Positions 26,152 through 35,361 of a stretch of DNA of 64,000 nt are shown here, piece by piece. The position numbers were made by a program, and so were the translations under genes. Positions within the stretch are counted from its first letter, which is position 1. The number at the start of each line of letters is the position of its first letter. The stretch lies in the NCBI RefSeq assembly GCF_015624505.1, contig NZ_CP061379.1:682001-746000 (forward strand), in the 5' to 3' direction. The stretch is from Bradyrhizobium commune (GTDB lineage: Bacteria; Pseudomonadota; Alphaproteobacteria; Rhizobiales; Xanthobacteraceae). The notes under the pieces are model-generated. The model worked only from the letters and a program-made list of their open reading frames with translations. It was not told the origin of the DNA and ran no database searches.

Positions 26152-27657
26152 ATGCTGCTGCCGCTCTCCGACGTGCCGCGCTGGTATGCGCAGCGCAAAC
26201 CCGAAGGCACGATCGCCGTCCGCCATGGGCAGGACACGCTGACATGGGACGAGCTCGAGCGCGGCGCCAATCGCCGTGCGCGGGCATTCGCGGCCAAGGG
26301 CGTCAAGCCCGGCGATTTCGTCGCGATCGGCCTGCCCAACGGCAACGCGTTCTTCGAGATCTCGTTTGCGGTGTGGAAGTGTGGCGCGACGCCGACCTCG
26401 CTGTCGTGGCGGCTGCCGCGCGGCGAGGCCGCCGCCGTGCTCGACATCCTGAAGCCGGCGTTGGTGGTCGGCGGCGAGGCCGACTGGAATGCGCCAAACA
26501 GACTGCCGGCGGATTTCGTGCCCGAGGGCTTTTCCGACGAGCCGCTCGACCCGCCGGTGGCGCGCTACTGGAAGGCCATGACCTCAGGCGGCTCGACCGG
26601 TCGCCCCAAGGTGATCCTCGATCACCATCCTGCGGTGACGGATACCGTCGCCGCGCCGCCTCTCAACATTCCCTTCGGCGTCTCGCTGCTCAATCCGGGG
26701 CCGCTCTATCACAATGCGCCGTTCATCGTGTCGCACTATGCGCTGTTCACCGGCGGTCAGCTCACCGGCCTCGTCAAGTTCGACGCGGAGGAAACGCTGC
26801 GCCAGATCGAACGCGAGCGCGTGCAATGGGTCAATTTCGTGCCGACCATGATGCATCGGATCTGGGCGCTGCCGGAGAACGTGCGCAACGCTTACGACGT
26901 GTCGAGCCTCCAGACCGTGTTCCACATGGCCGCTCCGATGCCGCCCTGGCTGAAGGAGAACTGGATCGCCTGGCTCGGGCCGGAGCGGGTCTGGGAGCTC
27001 TATGGTGGCACCGAGCGGCAAGGCGCCTGCATCATCTCCGGCACCGAGTGGCTGACGCACAAGGGTTCGGTCGGCAAGATCGGCGAGATGGCGAAGCTCC
27101 GCATCGTCGGCGAGGACGGCAATGATGTCGCGCCCGGCGAGACCGGCGAGATCTATTTCCTCAACAATGACGGCAAGGACGCCACCTATCACTATCTCGG
27201 CGCCGAGCCGAAGCGCCGCGCCGACGGTTGGGAATCGCTCGGCGATATCGGCCGGCTCGATACCGAAGGCTATCTCTATCTCGCCGACATGGTGCTGCGC
27301 GGCGGCGCCAATATCTATCCGGCTGAGGTCGAGGCCGCGGTTTCTGAATGTCCCGGCGTGCGTTCCTGCGTGGTGGTGGGACTGCCCGATCCGGAATTGG
27401 GCCAGCGTGTGCACGCCATCATCGAGCCTGATCCCGGTGTGGGCGGCCAGGCCATCGCCGATGGCATGGCGGACTTTTTGAAGGACAAGCTCAGCCGCTA
27501 CAAGCACCCGGAGAGTTTTGAGATCGTTAACGCCCCGCCGCGCGATGATTCCGGAAAAGTTCGCCGCACGCTGTTGCGCGACCAGCGTGCGGCGTGGATG
27601 AAGGAAGGGCGCGCCTTCCGGATCTTGCCGTCGAAGGCCCGGGCGCACGCCGACTGA
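26152..27657 (+). CDS. Acyl-CoA ligase, AMP-binding superfamily (bile acid/long-chain type)
   Basis: A 501-residue adenylate-forming enzyme. Motifs: the phosphate-binding loop TSGGSTGRPK (about 144-153), YGGTERQG (about 284-291, equivalent to the YGxTE motif), the hinge-region GYLYLADMVLRGGANIYP (about 374-391) and the C-terminal catalytic lysine in DSGKVRRTLL. It activates a carboxylic acid to its CoA thioester at ATP cost. Similarity is closest to fatty-acid/bile-acid ligases in the spacing of motifs. Likely the entry enzyme for an acyl-CoA pathway, possibly with the dehydrogenases at 18-20 kb. Confidence 0.87.
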   Translation: MLLPLSDVPRWYAQRKPEGTIAVRHGQDTLTWDELERGANRRARAFAAKGVKPGDFVAIGLPNGNAFFEISFAVWKCGATPTSLSWRLPRGEAAAVLDILKPALVVGGEADWNAPNRLPADFVPEGFSDEPLDPPVARYWKAMTSGGSTGRPKVILDHHPAVTDTVAAPPLNIPFGVSLLNPGPLYHNAPFIVSHYALFTGGQLTGLVKFDAEETLRQIERERVQWVNFVPTMMHRIWALPENVRNAYDVSSLQTVFHMAAPMPPWLKENWIAWLGPERVWELYGGTERQGACIISGTEWLTHKGSVGKIGEMAKLRIVGEDGNDVAPGETGEIYFLNNDGKDATYHYLGAEPKRRADGWESLGDIGRLDTEGYLYLADMVLRGGANIYPAEVEAAVSECPGVRSCVVVGLPDPELGQRVHAIIEPDPGVGGQAIADGMADFLKDKLSRYKHPESFEIVNAPPRDDSGKVRRTLLRDQRAAWMKEGRAFRILPSKARAHAD

Positions 27658-27678
27658 AATCATGGAAGGACTGAACGC

Positions 27679-28317
27679 ATGACCATCACCATCGCTGCCA
27701 ACAGCGTGCCGAAACCGCCGGCCGACATCATCGCGGGGTTCAAGGCTGCACCGACCTCGATCATCTCGGACAATCTCTCCCGGCTGCCCGGCGCGGTGGG
27801 GCTAAAACCCTATCATCGCAGCGGCAAGCTGGTGGGGACGGCGTTTACGGTGCGTACCCGGCCCGGCGACAATCTCGCCATCCACCGCGCGCTCGAGCTG
27901 GTCGGTCCCGGCGACGTCATCGTGGTCGATGGCGGTGGCGACGAGACCCGTGCATTGGTCGGCGAGATCATGAAGAACATCGCGCAGTGGCGCCAAGCCG
28001 AAGGCTATGTGATCGACGGCGCGATCCGCGATGTCGCAGCCTTCGCCGGCGACGACTTTCCCTGCTTCGCCCGCGCCGTGATCCATCGCGGCCCCTACAA
28101 GAACGGTCCCGGCGAGATCAATGTGCCTGTCACGATCGGCGGCAGCGTGATCTCGCCCGGCGACATTGTGGTCGGTGATGAGGACGGCGTGGTGTCATTC
28201 CCCGCCGCCGGCGCGGCGGCGCTGCTCGAGGCGGTGCGCGTCCAGATCAGGCGCGAGGACGACACGCTGAAGGCGATCCGCGAGGGCCGCTACCAGGGCT
28301 CTTACGGCAAGTCATGA
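27679..28317 (+). CDS. RraA family protein (4-hydroxy-4-methyl-2-oxoglutarate aldolase-like)
   Basis: A 212-residue protein with the RraA/HMG-aldolase fold: GDNLAIHRALELVGPGDVIVVDGGG (about 55-79), GYVIDGAIRDVAAF with the catalytic Arg-Asp pair, and VVGDEDGVVSFP. Family members are divalent-metal aldolases that cleave 4-carboxy-4-hydroxy-2-oxoadipate or related acids, or RNase E inhibitors; the metabolic context favours an aldolase. It is coupled (4-bp overlap) to a cupin gene and follows the acyl-CoA ligase by 21 bp. Confidence 0.83.
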   Translation: MTITIAANSVPKPPADIIAGFKAAPTSIISDNLSRLPGAVGLKPYHRSGKLVGTAFTVRTRPGDNLAIHRALELVGPGDVIVVDGGGDETRALVGEIMKNIAQWRQAEGYVIDGAIRDVAAFAGDDFPCFARAVIHRGPYKNGPGEINVPVTIGGSVISPGDIVVGDEDGVVSFPAAGAAALLEAVRVQIRREDDTLKAIREGRYQGSYGKS

Positions 28318-28712
28318 TCGAAGCAGGCAGGGAGGATGGCGTGAGCCAGAAGCAAGAATTCCACAATCTCGACAATGCCGCCGACGGGCTGTTTCGCGAG
28401 CTCGCGGCGGGAGTCACCACGCGCATCTTCTCCGGCGAGCAGGCGATGCTATCGGTGGTGACGCTGGCGCCGCATGCGCAGGGCACGCTGCATCATCACC
28501 CCGAGGAGCAATGGGGCGTGCTGCTAGACGGCTCCGCCATCCGCGTCCAGGGCGGGGAGGAGATTGCCGTGAGGAAGGGCGATTTCTGGCGCACGCCGGG
28601 CAACGTGCCACACACCATGCGCGCCGGCCCCGACGGCGCCCGCGTGCTGGACATCTTTAGTCCGCCACGGCCGGAATACAAAAAGGCGGGGTCGGGGTTC
28701 GGGACGACGTGA
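28314..28712 (+). CDS. Cupin domain protein
   Basis: A 132-residue single-domain cupin. Motif 1 HHHPEEQWGVLLDG and motif 2 GDFWRTPGNVPHTM give the usual His/Glu/His metal ligands. The ATG overlaps the upstream stop; a GTG at 28341 is an alternative. Such small cupins can be isomerases, dioxygenases or sugar/oxalate-binding proteins; no specific call is justified. Ends the ligase-aldolase-cupin operon. Confidence 0.8.
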   Translation: MIEAGREDGVSQKQEFHNLDNAADGLFRELAAGVTTRIFSGEQAMLSVVTLAPHAQGTLHHHPEEQWGVLLDGSAIRVQGGEEIAVRKGDFWRTPGNVPHTMRAGPDGARVLDIFSPPRPEYKKAGSGFGTT

Positions 28713-28789
28713 GGCCAGTTGAGGGCTTCCGATCCCGCCACTGCTTTGATATGAACACCGCCAGGCAACCCGCCATGTGCGGGTTCCGC

Positions 28790-28866
<77 letters not shown>

Positions 28867-28904
28867 TTCTCTCCATCTGCAATTCCGGGCGACGCGGCGC
28901 AGCT

Positions 28905-29522
28905 TCAGGGCTGATGCCGCCGCGTGATCGCGACCTGGGCGGCCTGCGTATAGAGGCTCGACACCAGCTCGAGGTGCGAGCCCGCGGCCTCCGCCTTGTC
29001 GGCCCAGCCGTCCAGCGCCTCCAGCATCGGGGGGAGCGTTGCAGCGCGCAGGCTCGCATAGGCTTCGGTGACGGTGTAGCCCCGCTCGGTCGCGCGGTAA
29101 CGCGTCTCCTTGCGCGATGACGAACCCTCGGTCTCGATCAGGCCGGCCTTCACCAGCTTGCGGGTTGCGTATTGCAGATTGGGGACGTCGACGCGGTTGA
29201 GCAACTGGCCGATTTCAGAGAGCCGCTTCGGCTCGTCGCCCATGCGCACCACGTTGAGCACGGCGACGTCGTCGCCGGTCAGCGGCACGTCGCAGACGGC
29301 GGCAAGGCAGGCCGCCTTCCAGCGGTAATAGGCTTGCGCCAGCCGCTCCAGCCTGAACTCGAACTCGGAAAGCCGCCGTTCGGTCTCGGTGCGCGCCAGG
29401 TGCCATGAGCCGGCTCGCTCAGCTGCGGGCTGCTGCTTGTCTCTCGCGGCCGCGCCCGTTCGTCGCGCGGCAGCCTTCTGCGTCTTCCTCAACATCGTCT
29501 CCTGATTCCCGCCCTCGCTCAC
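28905..29522 (-). CDS. Winged-helix MarR-type transcriptional regulator
   Basis: About 205 residues (a later ATG at 29495 is possible). A basic N-terminal tail of about 50 residues (KTQKAAARRTGAAARDKQQ) precedes a MarR-like winged helix: dimer helix ERRLSEFEFRLERLAQAYYRW, then LTGDDVAVLNVVRMGDEPKRLSEIGQLLNRVDVPNLQYATRKLVKAGLIE with the recognition helix, and the wing SSRKETRYRATERG. Divergent from the dienelactone hydrolase-like gene at 29700, which it probably controls through the AT-rich gap between them. Confidence 0.82.
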   Translation of the reverse strand: MSEGGNQETMLRKTQKAAARRTGAAARDKQQPAAERAGSWHLARTETERRLSEFEFRLERLAQAYYRWKAACLAAVCDVPLTGDDVAVLNVVRMGDEPKRLSEIGQLLNRVDVPNLQYATRKLVKAGLIETEGSSSRKETRYRATERGYTVTEAYASLRAATLPPMLEALDGWADKAEAAGSHLELVSSLYTQAAQVAITRRHQP

Positions 29523-29699
29523 GGCCTGGGCAGGCTGTGCTCAATCTATGCTATTTACAAGTTCGATTCTTACATTAAAAATTCAATTAAGAAAGCATGA
29601 TGAAAAGGCAAGCGCCTTCGCCTCATGCCGGACGCGTCAAACAGACGCGCCGGATGGGAGACGGCTCCAAGGGCTCAACGACGAGAGGGGACGATCACG
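29523..29699. promoter_or_regulatory. Divergent promoter region, AT-rich, with a TTCTTA/TAAGAA dyad
   Basis: This 177-bp gap has an unusually AT-rich core (29541-29604) inside very GC-rich sequence. Arms TTCTTA (29567-29572) and TAAGAA (29588-29593) are 15 bp apart, a plausible site for the adjacent MarR-type regulator. A GAGGGGA Shine-Dalgarno-like run precedes the ATG at 29700. Confidence 0.4.
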
Positions 29700-30932
29700 A
29701 TGGCCGGACAGTGGATCGACATCGCTGCCAAGGATGGCGGCACGTTCAAGGGGTATCTCGCGGTCCCAGCCTCAGGCTCCGGTCCCGGCATCCTGCTGTT
29801 GCAGGAGATTTTTGGCGTCAACAAATCGATGCGCGAGGTTGCCGACCACTACGCCGAGGAAGGCTATGTGGTGCTGGCGCCCGACCTGTTCTGGCGCATG
29901 GAGCCCGGCGTCGAGCTCGGCTACACCGAGGCCGATTTCGGCAAGGCGATGGGCTATTACCAGCGCTTCGATGCCAATCAGTCGATCAAGGACGCGGCCG
30001 ACGCGCTGAAGGTTTTGCGCGCGCGTCCCGAATGCCAGGGCAAGGTCGGCGCGCTCGGCTTCTGTCTCGGCGGCAAGCTCGCCTATCTCGTCGCCGCCCG
30101 TACCGACGTCGACTGCGCCGTCAGCTATTATGGCGTCGGCATCGAGGCCGATCTCGGCGAGGCCGGCGAGGTCAAATGTCCGGTGGTCTTCCATTTCGCC
30201 GAGCTCGACCGCTTTGCACCGGCAGAGGCGCGTGCGCAGATCATGGCGGCTTTCAAGGGCCGGTCCGAGATCGAGTTCTATCTCTATCCAGGCTGCGACC
30301 ACGCCTTCGCCGCACCGGAACGCACGAGCTTCGACAAGCCCGCGACGCTGATGGCCTATACGCGCTCGATCGCGCTGTTCCGGAAGGTGCTGGGCCCGCA
30401 CTACGATCTCTCGGCGCTGTGGGACAAGCACACCGAGCTCGAATTCGCGACGCGTTCGGCCGAGCAGACCATGACGACCATGGTCGCCGAGCCCTATGTC
30501 AACCACATCCCGACCATGACCGGCGGCGTCGGCTATCGCGACCTGCTGCGCTTCTACAAGAACCACTTCATTCCGAAGACGCCGCAGGACACCAAGCTGG
30601 TGCCGATCTCGCGCACCATCGGCTCGGATCGCATCGTCGACGAGATGCTGTTCTGCTTCACCCATGACATCGAGATCGACTGGATGCTGCCCGGCGTGGC
30701 GCCGACCGGCAAATATGTCGAGATCCCACTGGTGGCGATCGTACGCTTCCGCGGCGACAAGCTCTACAACGAGCACATCTATTGGGACCAGGCGTCGGTG
30801 CTGGTGCAGATCGGGCTCCTGGATCCGAAGAAGTTTCCCGTCGCCGGCGTCGAGACCGCCAAGAAGCTGGTCGATGAATCGCTGCCGTCCAATACGCTGA
30901 TGGCGCGCTGGTCCGAGAGCGCCGGGACATAA
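29700..30932 (+). CDS. Dienelactone hydrolase-like enzyme fused to a SnoaL-like domain
   Basis: 410 residues. The first 225 form a dienelactone hydrolase domain with E36 (QEIFG), nucleophile C122 (GFCLGG), D170 (ELDRF) and H201 (CDHAF), the complete Cys-Asp-His triad. Residues about 240-395 form a second alpha+beta domain of SnoaL/NTF2 type (MTTMVAEPYVNHIPTMTGGVGYRDLLRFY...DRIVDEMLFCFTHD...IDWMLPG). Dienelactone hydrolase turns 4-carboxymethylenebutenolide into maleylacetate in chloro-aromatic degradation, but many paralogues act on other lactones or esters. The fusion is unusual; see findings. Confidence 0.85.
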   Translation: MAGQWIDIAAKDGGTFKGYLAVPASGSGPGILLLQEIFGVNKSMREVADHYAEEGYVVLAPDLFWRMEPGVELGYTEADFGKAMGYYQRFDANQSIKDAADALKVLRARPECQGKVGALGFCLGGKLAYLVAARTDVDCAVSYYGVGIEADLGEAGEVKCPVVFHFAELDRFAPAEARAQIMAAFKGRSEIEFYLYPGCDHAFAAPERTSFDKPATLMAYTRSIALFRKVLGPHYDLSALWDKHTELEFATRSAEQTMTTMVAEPYVNHIPTMTGGVGYRDLLRFYKNHFIPKTPQDTKLVPISRTIGSDRIVDEMLFCFTHDIEIDWMLPGVAPTGKYVEIPLVAIVRFRGDKLYNEHIYWDQASVLVQIGLLDPKKFPVAGVETAKKLVDESLPSNTLMARWSESAGT

Positions 30933-31026
30933 GCAGAACTGATTGACGGCGCTGCTCGCGGCGCCGGTTTCGCAAGTGCTCGCAATATCAAGTGCTCGCA
31001 ATCTCTCGTTCATCGTGTTGGGGGTC

Positions 31027-32571
31027 ATGAACATGTCGTCGCTCTCTCGTCGCTCGCTTCTCCAGCTCGCCGGTAACGCCGCCGCGCTGCCGCTCGCCTC
31101 GGGCCTCGCCGGTGGTGCGTTCGCCGCCACGCCGGGCACATTGACCATCGCCTACAACGTCAATCTGCCATCGTTCGATCCGACCGTCGGCCTCTCGGCC
31201 GTCAACCCGACCATCCAGTCGATCTATCAGGCGGTGTTCGATCCTTATATCGGCCAGGCGCCCGACCTATCGTTCAAGCCGGGCCTTCTGACCAAATGGG
31301 GCTGGAACGAGGATCGCAGCAAGATCACGCTGGAATTGCGCAAGGGCGCGACCTGGCATGATGGCTCGCCGGTGACGCCCGACGACGTCGTGTGGTCGCT
31401 CACGCGTGCGGCGGATCCGAAGGGCGGCAACCCGATCCAGTTCGTCTGGTCCAAGGTCGGCAATTACAAGATCGACGGCAACACCATCACCGGCGACGTG
31501 CTGGAGTTCGAGCCGACGCTGTTCAAATGGATGGCGTTCCTCACCGCCTACATCCTGCCCAAGGCCTATTACGAGAAGGTCGGCGCGGAAGGGTTCGAGA
31601 AGGCCCCGATCGGATCGGGCCCCTACAAGGTCGACGCCTTCGAGCGCAACGCGTTCCTCCGGCTGAAGGCGCATTCCGGCTATTGGGGTCCGAAGCCTGC
31701 CTTCGAAACCGTGGTGTTCAAGTTCATCACCGATCCCACCAGCCGCGTCGCGGAGATGGAATCCGGCGGCTCCGATCTCACCTTCGAGATTCCCTATGAG
31801 GAGTTCAACCGGCTGAAGGGCAAGCCGGGCCTCGCCGGTCAGACCAAGCCGGTCTCCGACATCGCGATGATCTTCCTCACCGACATCGATCCGATGCTCG
31901 ACCGCAATGTGCGCCTCGCGGCAAACCACGCCATCGACAAGAAGGCGATCGTCGACCGGCTGCTCAAGGGCTACGGCGTGCCGATCGCGACGCTGGAGGC
32001 GCCGGGCTATGCCGCCTTCGATCCCTCCGTCAAGGTCGCCTACGATCCCGAGCTTGCCAAGAGCCTGCTCGCCAAGAGCGGCTACTCGCCGGAGAAGCCG
32101 GTCAAGTTCACGATCCAGACCACGCGCGGCTTCAAGCCGAAGGACTATGAGATGATCCAGGCGATCGTCGGCATGTGGCGCAAGGTCGGCATCGACGCCA
32201 CCATCGAGGTCTACGAGATTGCAAAGCATTTCGAGCTGCGTGCGCGCCACGCGCTGGCGCCTGCCGCCTTCTACAATTGGGGCAACGCGATCGGCGATCC
32301 CTCGACCTCGACCGGCTTTGCGATGTTCGGGCCCTCGCCGCACTGCGCCTGGAAGGGCAAGGACCTCGTCGAGCGCATTGGGCCGTTGTGGGGCGAGAAG
32401 GACGAAGCCAAGCGCATCGCTGGCTACAAGGCGGTCGACAAATACATCGCCGAGGAAGGCGAGGTGATCCCGCTGTTCCAGTATGTGCAGCCGATCATCC
32501 ACAAGAAGGGCCTCAAGGTCGTGTCGCAGTCCAACGGCATGATCCTTCCGCAGCTCGTCACGCCGGCTTAG
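31027..32571 (+). CDS. ABC transporter substrate-binding protein, dipeptide/oligopeptide family
   Basis: A 514-residue binding protein of the SBP_bac_5 family. The leader has a twin-arginine-like motif (SSLSRRSLLQLAG) before an Ala-rich stretch ending AFAAT, so Tat export is possible. Signature segments are ITLELRKGATWHDGSPVTPDDVVWSL and GSGPYKVDAFERNAFLRLKAHSGYWG. The family binds peptides, but in rhizobia also glutathione, nickel complexes and opine-like molecules. It heads a complete importer operon with two permeases and two ATPases. Confidence 0.9.
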   Translation: MNMSSLSRRSLLQLAGNAAALPLASGLAGGAFAATPGTLTIAYNVNLPSFDPTVGLSAVNPTIQSIYQAVFDPYIGQAPDLSFKPGLLTKWGWNEDRSKITLELRKGATWHDGSPVTPDDVVWSLTRAADPKGGNPIQFVWSKVGNYKIDGNTITGDVLEFEPTLFKWMAFLTAYILPKAYYEKVGAEGFEKAPIGSGPYKVDAFERNAFLRLKAHSGYWGPKPAFETVVFKFITDPTSRVAEMESGGSDLTFEIPYEEFNRLKGKPGLAGQTKPVSDIAMIFLTDIDPMLDRNVRLAANHAIDKKAIVDRLLKGYGVPIATLEAPGYAAFDPSVKVAYDPELAKSLLAKSGYSPEKPVKFTIQTTRGFKPKDYEMIQAIVGMWRKVGIDATIEVYEIAKHFELRARHALAPAAFYNWGNAIGDPSTSTGFAMFGPSPHCAWKGKDLVERIGPLWGEKDEAKRIAGYKAVDKYIAEEGEVIPLFQYVQPIIHKKGLKVVSQSNGMILPQLVTPA

Positions 32572-32601
32572 GCCGCGGCATTAGAGAAGGGCGACACCCG
32601 G

Positions 32602-33609
32602 ATGCGATGGGGCGAGCTGATCAGGCGACTCGTCCTCGTCCCGCCAACACTGTTCGGCGTGGCGGTGATCGTCTTCGTGCTGCTGCGCGTCGTGCCGGGC
32701 GATCCCATCGCCATGATGATCCCGCCCGGCGCCTCTGAGGCCGACATCGGCCGGCTGCGCGCGCTTTACGGCCTCGACCAGCCGATCCTCCGGCAATTTG
32801 CGACTTGGCTCGGCCAGGTCGCGAGCGGCGATTTCGGCCGCTCCATCAGCGTGCGGCAGAGCGTGCTGGAATTGTTGCTCGCGCGGTTGCCGGCCACGAT
32901 CGAGCTTGCGCTGCTCGCGACACTGATTGCCGTTGTGCTCGGCGTCCTCGCCGCGCTGGTGGGCATTCTCGTGCGTGGGCGGCGTGCGGAATGGGCCGTC
33001 GATGGCGGCATCGGCGTGCTGCTTGCAATTCCGGATTTCCTCTGGGCGCTGATCCTGCTGCTGCTGTTCGGTGTGCTGATCCCGGTGCTGCCGATCTCCG
33101 GCCGGATCGATCCGGAGATCGACCTCAGCCTGCGCAGCAATTTCTACCTGATCGAGAGCGTTCTGACCGGCCGTTTCGATATCGCGTTCGCGCTCCTGCA
33201 CCATATGATCCTGCCCGCGCTGGCGCTGGCACTGCCGTTTGCGGCTCTGGTGGCGCGCCTGCTGAAGGCGTCGCTGGCGGAGGCCGAGGATCAGGACTAT
33301 GCGCAGATCGCGCGCGCACGCGGCTATTCGAGGCCGAACATCCTGCTGCACGAGGTGTTTCCCAACGCGCTGATCCCGACGGTAGCACTCGGCGGCGTGC
33401 AGGTGACGCTGCTGCTCGGCGGCACCGTGCTGGTCGAGCGTATCTTCTCCTATGAAGGCATCGGCAACATGGCGATCGACGCGGTGATCAACCGCGACTT
33501 TCCGCTGATCCAGGGCCTGGTGCTGACCTTTGCGGTGCTGTTCATCGCGCTCAATCTCCTGGTCGATCTCGTGGTGACCATGCTGGATCCGAGGCTGCGC
33601 CATGGCTGA
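32602..33609 (+). CDS. ABC transporter permease, DppB type
   Basis: A 335-residue inner-membrane protein with six helices. RRLVLVPPTLFGVAVIVFVLLRVVPGDP at the N terminus and the EAA loop EDQDYAQIARARGYSRPNILLHEVFPNALIPT (about 230-262) are classic for the DppB/OppB family. Starts 30 bp after the binding-protein stop and overlaps the next permease by 8 bp. Confidence 0.93.
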   Translation: MRWGELIRRLVLVPPTLFGVAVIVFVLLRVVPGDPIAMMIPPGASEADIGRLRALYGLDQPILRQFATWLGQVASGDFGRSISVRQSVLELLLARLPATIELALLATLIAVVLGVLAALVGILVRGRRAEWAVDGGIGVLLAIPDFLWALILLLLFGVLIPVLPISGRIDPEIDLSLRSNFYLIESVLTGRFDIAFALLHHMILPALALALPFAALVARLLKASLAEAEDQDYAQIARARGYSRPNILLHEVFPNALIPTVALGGVQVTLLLGGTVLVERIFSYEGIGNMAIDAVINRDFPLIQGLVLTFAVLFIALNLLVDLVVTMLDPRLRHG

Positions 33610-34489
33610 TATCTCAGTCGCCTCCATCGCTGCGCCGCCCTCGCGTCTGCTGGCGGGTCTGAAGCGGGGCGGTCCGCGTCTCTGGATCGGCGCCGCGCTG
33701 GTCGCCCTGTTGGTGCTGGCTGCAATCTTTGCGCCCGTGCTTGCACCGCACGACCCGCTCGAGCAGGATCTGATGTCGGCACAATTGCCGCCGGCCTGGA
33801 TGACCGGCGGCGAGCCTGCCTATCTCCTCGGCACCGACAGCCTTGGCCGCTGTGTGCTGTCGCGCCTGATCTATTCGGCGCGAACCGCAGTGATGGTCGC
33901 ATTGATCGCGGCGACGCTGGCCGCGGCGATCGGCGTCGCGCTCGGCCTGTTTGCTGGGAGTTTTGGCGGCTGGGTCGACCAGTCCATCTCGCGGCTGATC
34001 GACGTCTGGATGGCGTTCCCGCCCGTGCTGCTGTCGATCGTGCTGGCCGCAGTGATCGGCGCCGGCCTCACCTCGGTGATCGCGGCGATCGTGGTGGTCG
34101 ACTGGACGCGCTTTGCCCGTGTGATCCGCGCCGAGACCATGGTGCAGCTCACGCGCGACTATGCCGCCGCTGCACGTGTTATCGGCTTGAGCCGGGCGAG
34201 GCTGCTGCGGCTGGAGATCTTGCCCAACCTCGTCCCGCTGCTGGTGACGCTGCTCGCCGTCGAGATGGGGATTGCGATCCTGGTCGAGGTCATCTTGTCC
34301 TTTGTCGGCATCTCGGTGGCCGGTGATACGCCGACCTGGGGCAGCATGATCGCCGAGGGTCGCCAGATCGTCTATCAGGCGCCGTGGATCATGGCGCTGC
34401 CGATCGTCTGCATCATCACGAGCGTGATCGGCCTCAATCTGTTCGGCGACGGCCTGCGCCTCGCGCTCGATCCGGTGCAACGCTCATGA
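33602..34489 (+). CDS. ABC transporter permease, DppC type
   Basis: A 295-residue inner-membrane protein. The N terminus carries a short cytoplasmic tail and first helix (LWIGAALVALLVLAAIFAPVLAPHDPL), followed by LLGTDSLGRCVLSRLIYSARTA, both diagnostic of DppC/OppC. The EAA loop LTRDYAAAARVIGLSRARLLRLEILPNLVP lies at about 181-210. It pairs with the DppB-type permease to form the channel. Overlaps the following ATPase gene by 4 bp. Confidence 0.93.
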   Translation: MADISVASIAAPPSRLLAGLKRGGPRLWIGAALVALLVLAAIFAPVLAPHDPLEQDLMSAQLPPAWMTGGEPAYLLGTDSLGRCVLSRLIYSARTAVMVALIAATLAAAIGVALGLFAGSFGGWVDQSISRLIDVWMAFPPVLLSIVLAAVIGAGLTSVIAAIVVVDWTRFARVIRAETMVQLTRDYAAAARVIGLSRARLLRLEILPNLVPLLVTLLAVEMGIAILVEVILSFVGISVAGDTPTWGSMIAEGRQIVYQAPWIMALPIVCIITSVIGLNLFGDGLRLALDPVQRS

Positions 34490-35361
34490 CGGCGACGCTT
34501 ACAGTGGAAGGGCTGAAGGTCGCGATCGGTGCCGCCAATGTGCTGCGCGGTGTCAGCCTCGAGGTGCAGCCCGGCGAGGTCCGCGGGCTGGTCGGCGAAT
34601 CCGGCGCCGGCAAGTCCATGCTCGGTCGTGCCGTGCTGGGGCTATTGCCGGCGAATGCGACCGTCACCGCAGGGCGCATCGCCTTCGAGGGCCGCGATCT
34701 CCTGGCCATGAGCGAGGCCGAGCGACGCAGCCTGCTCGGCCGCCGCATCGCGCTGATCCCGCAGGACCCGATGACCTCGCTCAATCCGGTCAAGCGCATC
34801 GGTGCGCAGATCGGCAATTTGCTGCGGCATCACCTCGGCCTGTCGAAGCGCGCGGCGCTGACGCGCGCCGGCGAGCTTCTGACCGAGGTCGCGATCCGCG
34901 AGCCGGAGCGGGTGCTCGCGCTCTATCCGCACGAGATCTCCGGTGGCATGCGCCAGCGCGTGCTGATCGCAATTGCGTTTGCTTGCGATCCCGCGTTGGT
35001 CATCGCCGACGAGCCGACCACGGCCCTCGACGTCACCGTGCAGCGCCAGGTGCTTCAGCTGGTTGAGCGGCTGCGTCAGCGCCATGGCAGCGCCGTGCTG
35101 TTTGTGACCCACGATCTCGGCGTGGTCGCAAAGATCTGCCGCAGCATGACCGTGCTGCATGCCGGCCGCGTGCTGGAGGAGGGTGAGACGACCAACGTGC
35201 TGACGCGGCCGCGCCATGCCTATACACGCGCACTGCTCGCGGCGACGCCGCGCGCCGACCGGCCGGCTGAAGCGCTGCGCCCGGTGCCGCCTGCGCTCAT
35301 CGAGCAATTATGGTCGGAGGCGCACCGACTCGATCGTGTCCCTGCGGTGGGGGCGGCATGA
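34486..35361 (+). CDS. ABC transporter ATP-binding protein, DppD type
   Basis: A 291-residue ATPase: Walker A GESGAGKS (about 39-46), signature [16 protein letters not shown], Walker [13 protein letters not shown], His-switch THDLGVVA. The C-terminal extension after residue 230 is typical of OppD/DppD, but it is shorter than in proteins with a full 4Fe-4S-like Cys motif. ATG overlaps the dppC-type stop. It lacks the C-x-C cluster motif seen in many DppD proteins. Confidence 0.92.
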   Translation: MTATLTVEGLKVAIGAANVLRGVSLEVQPGEVRGLVGESGAGKSMLGRAVLGLLPANATVTAGRIAFEGRDLLAMSEAERRSLLGRRIALIPQDPMTSLNPVKRIGAQIGNLLRHHLGLSKRAALTRAGELLTEVAIREPERVLALYPHEISGGMRQRVLIAIAFACDPALVIADEPTTALDVTVQRQVLQLVERLRQRHGSAVLFVTHDLGVVAKICRSMTVLHAGRVLEEGETTNVLTRPRHAYTRALLAATPRADRPAEALRPVPPALIEQLWSEAHRLDRVPAVGAA

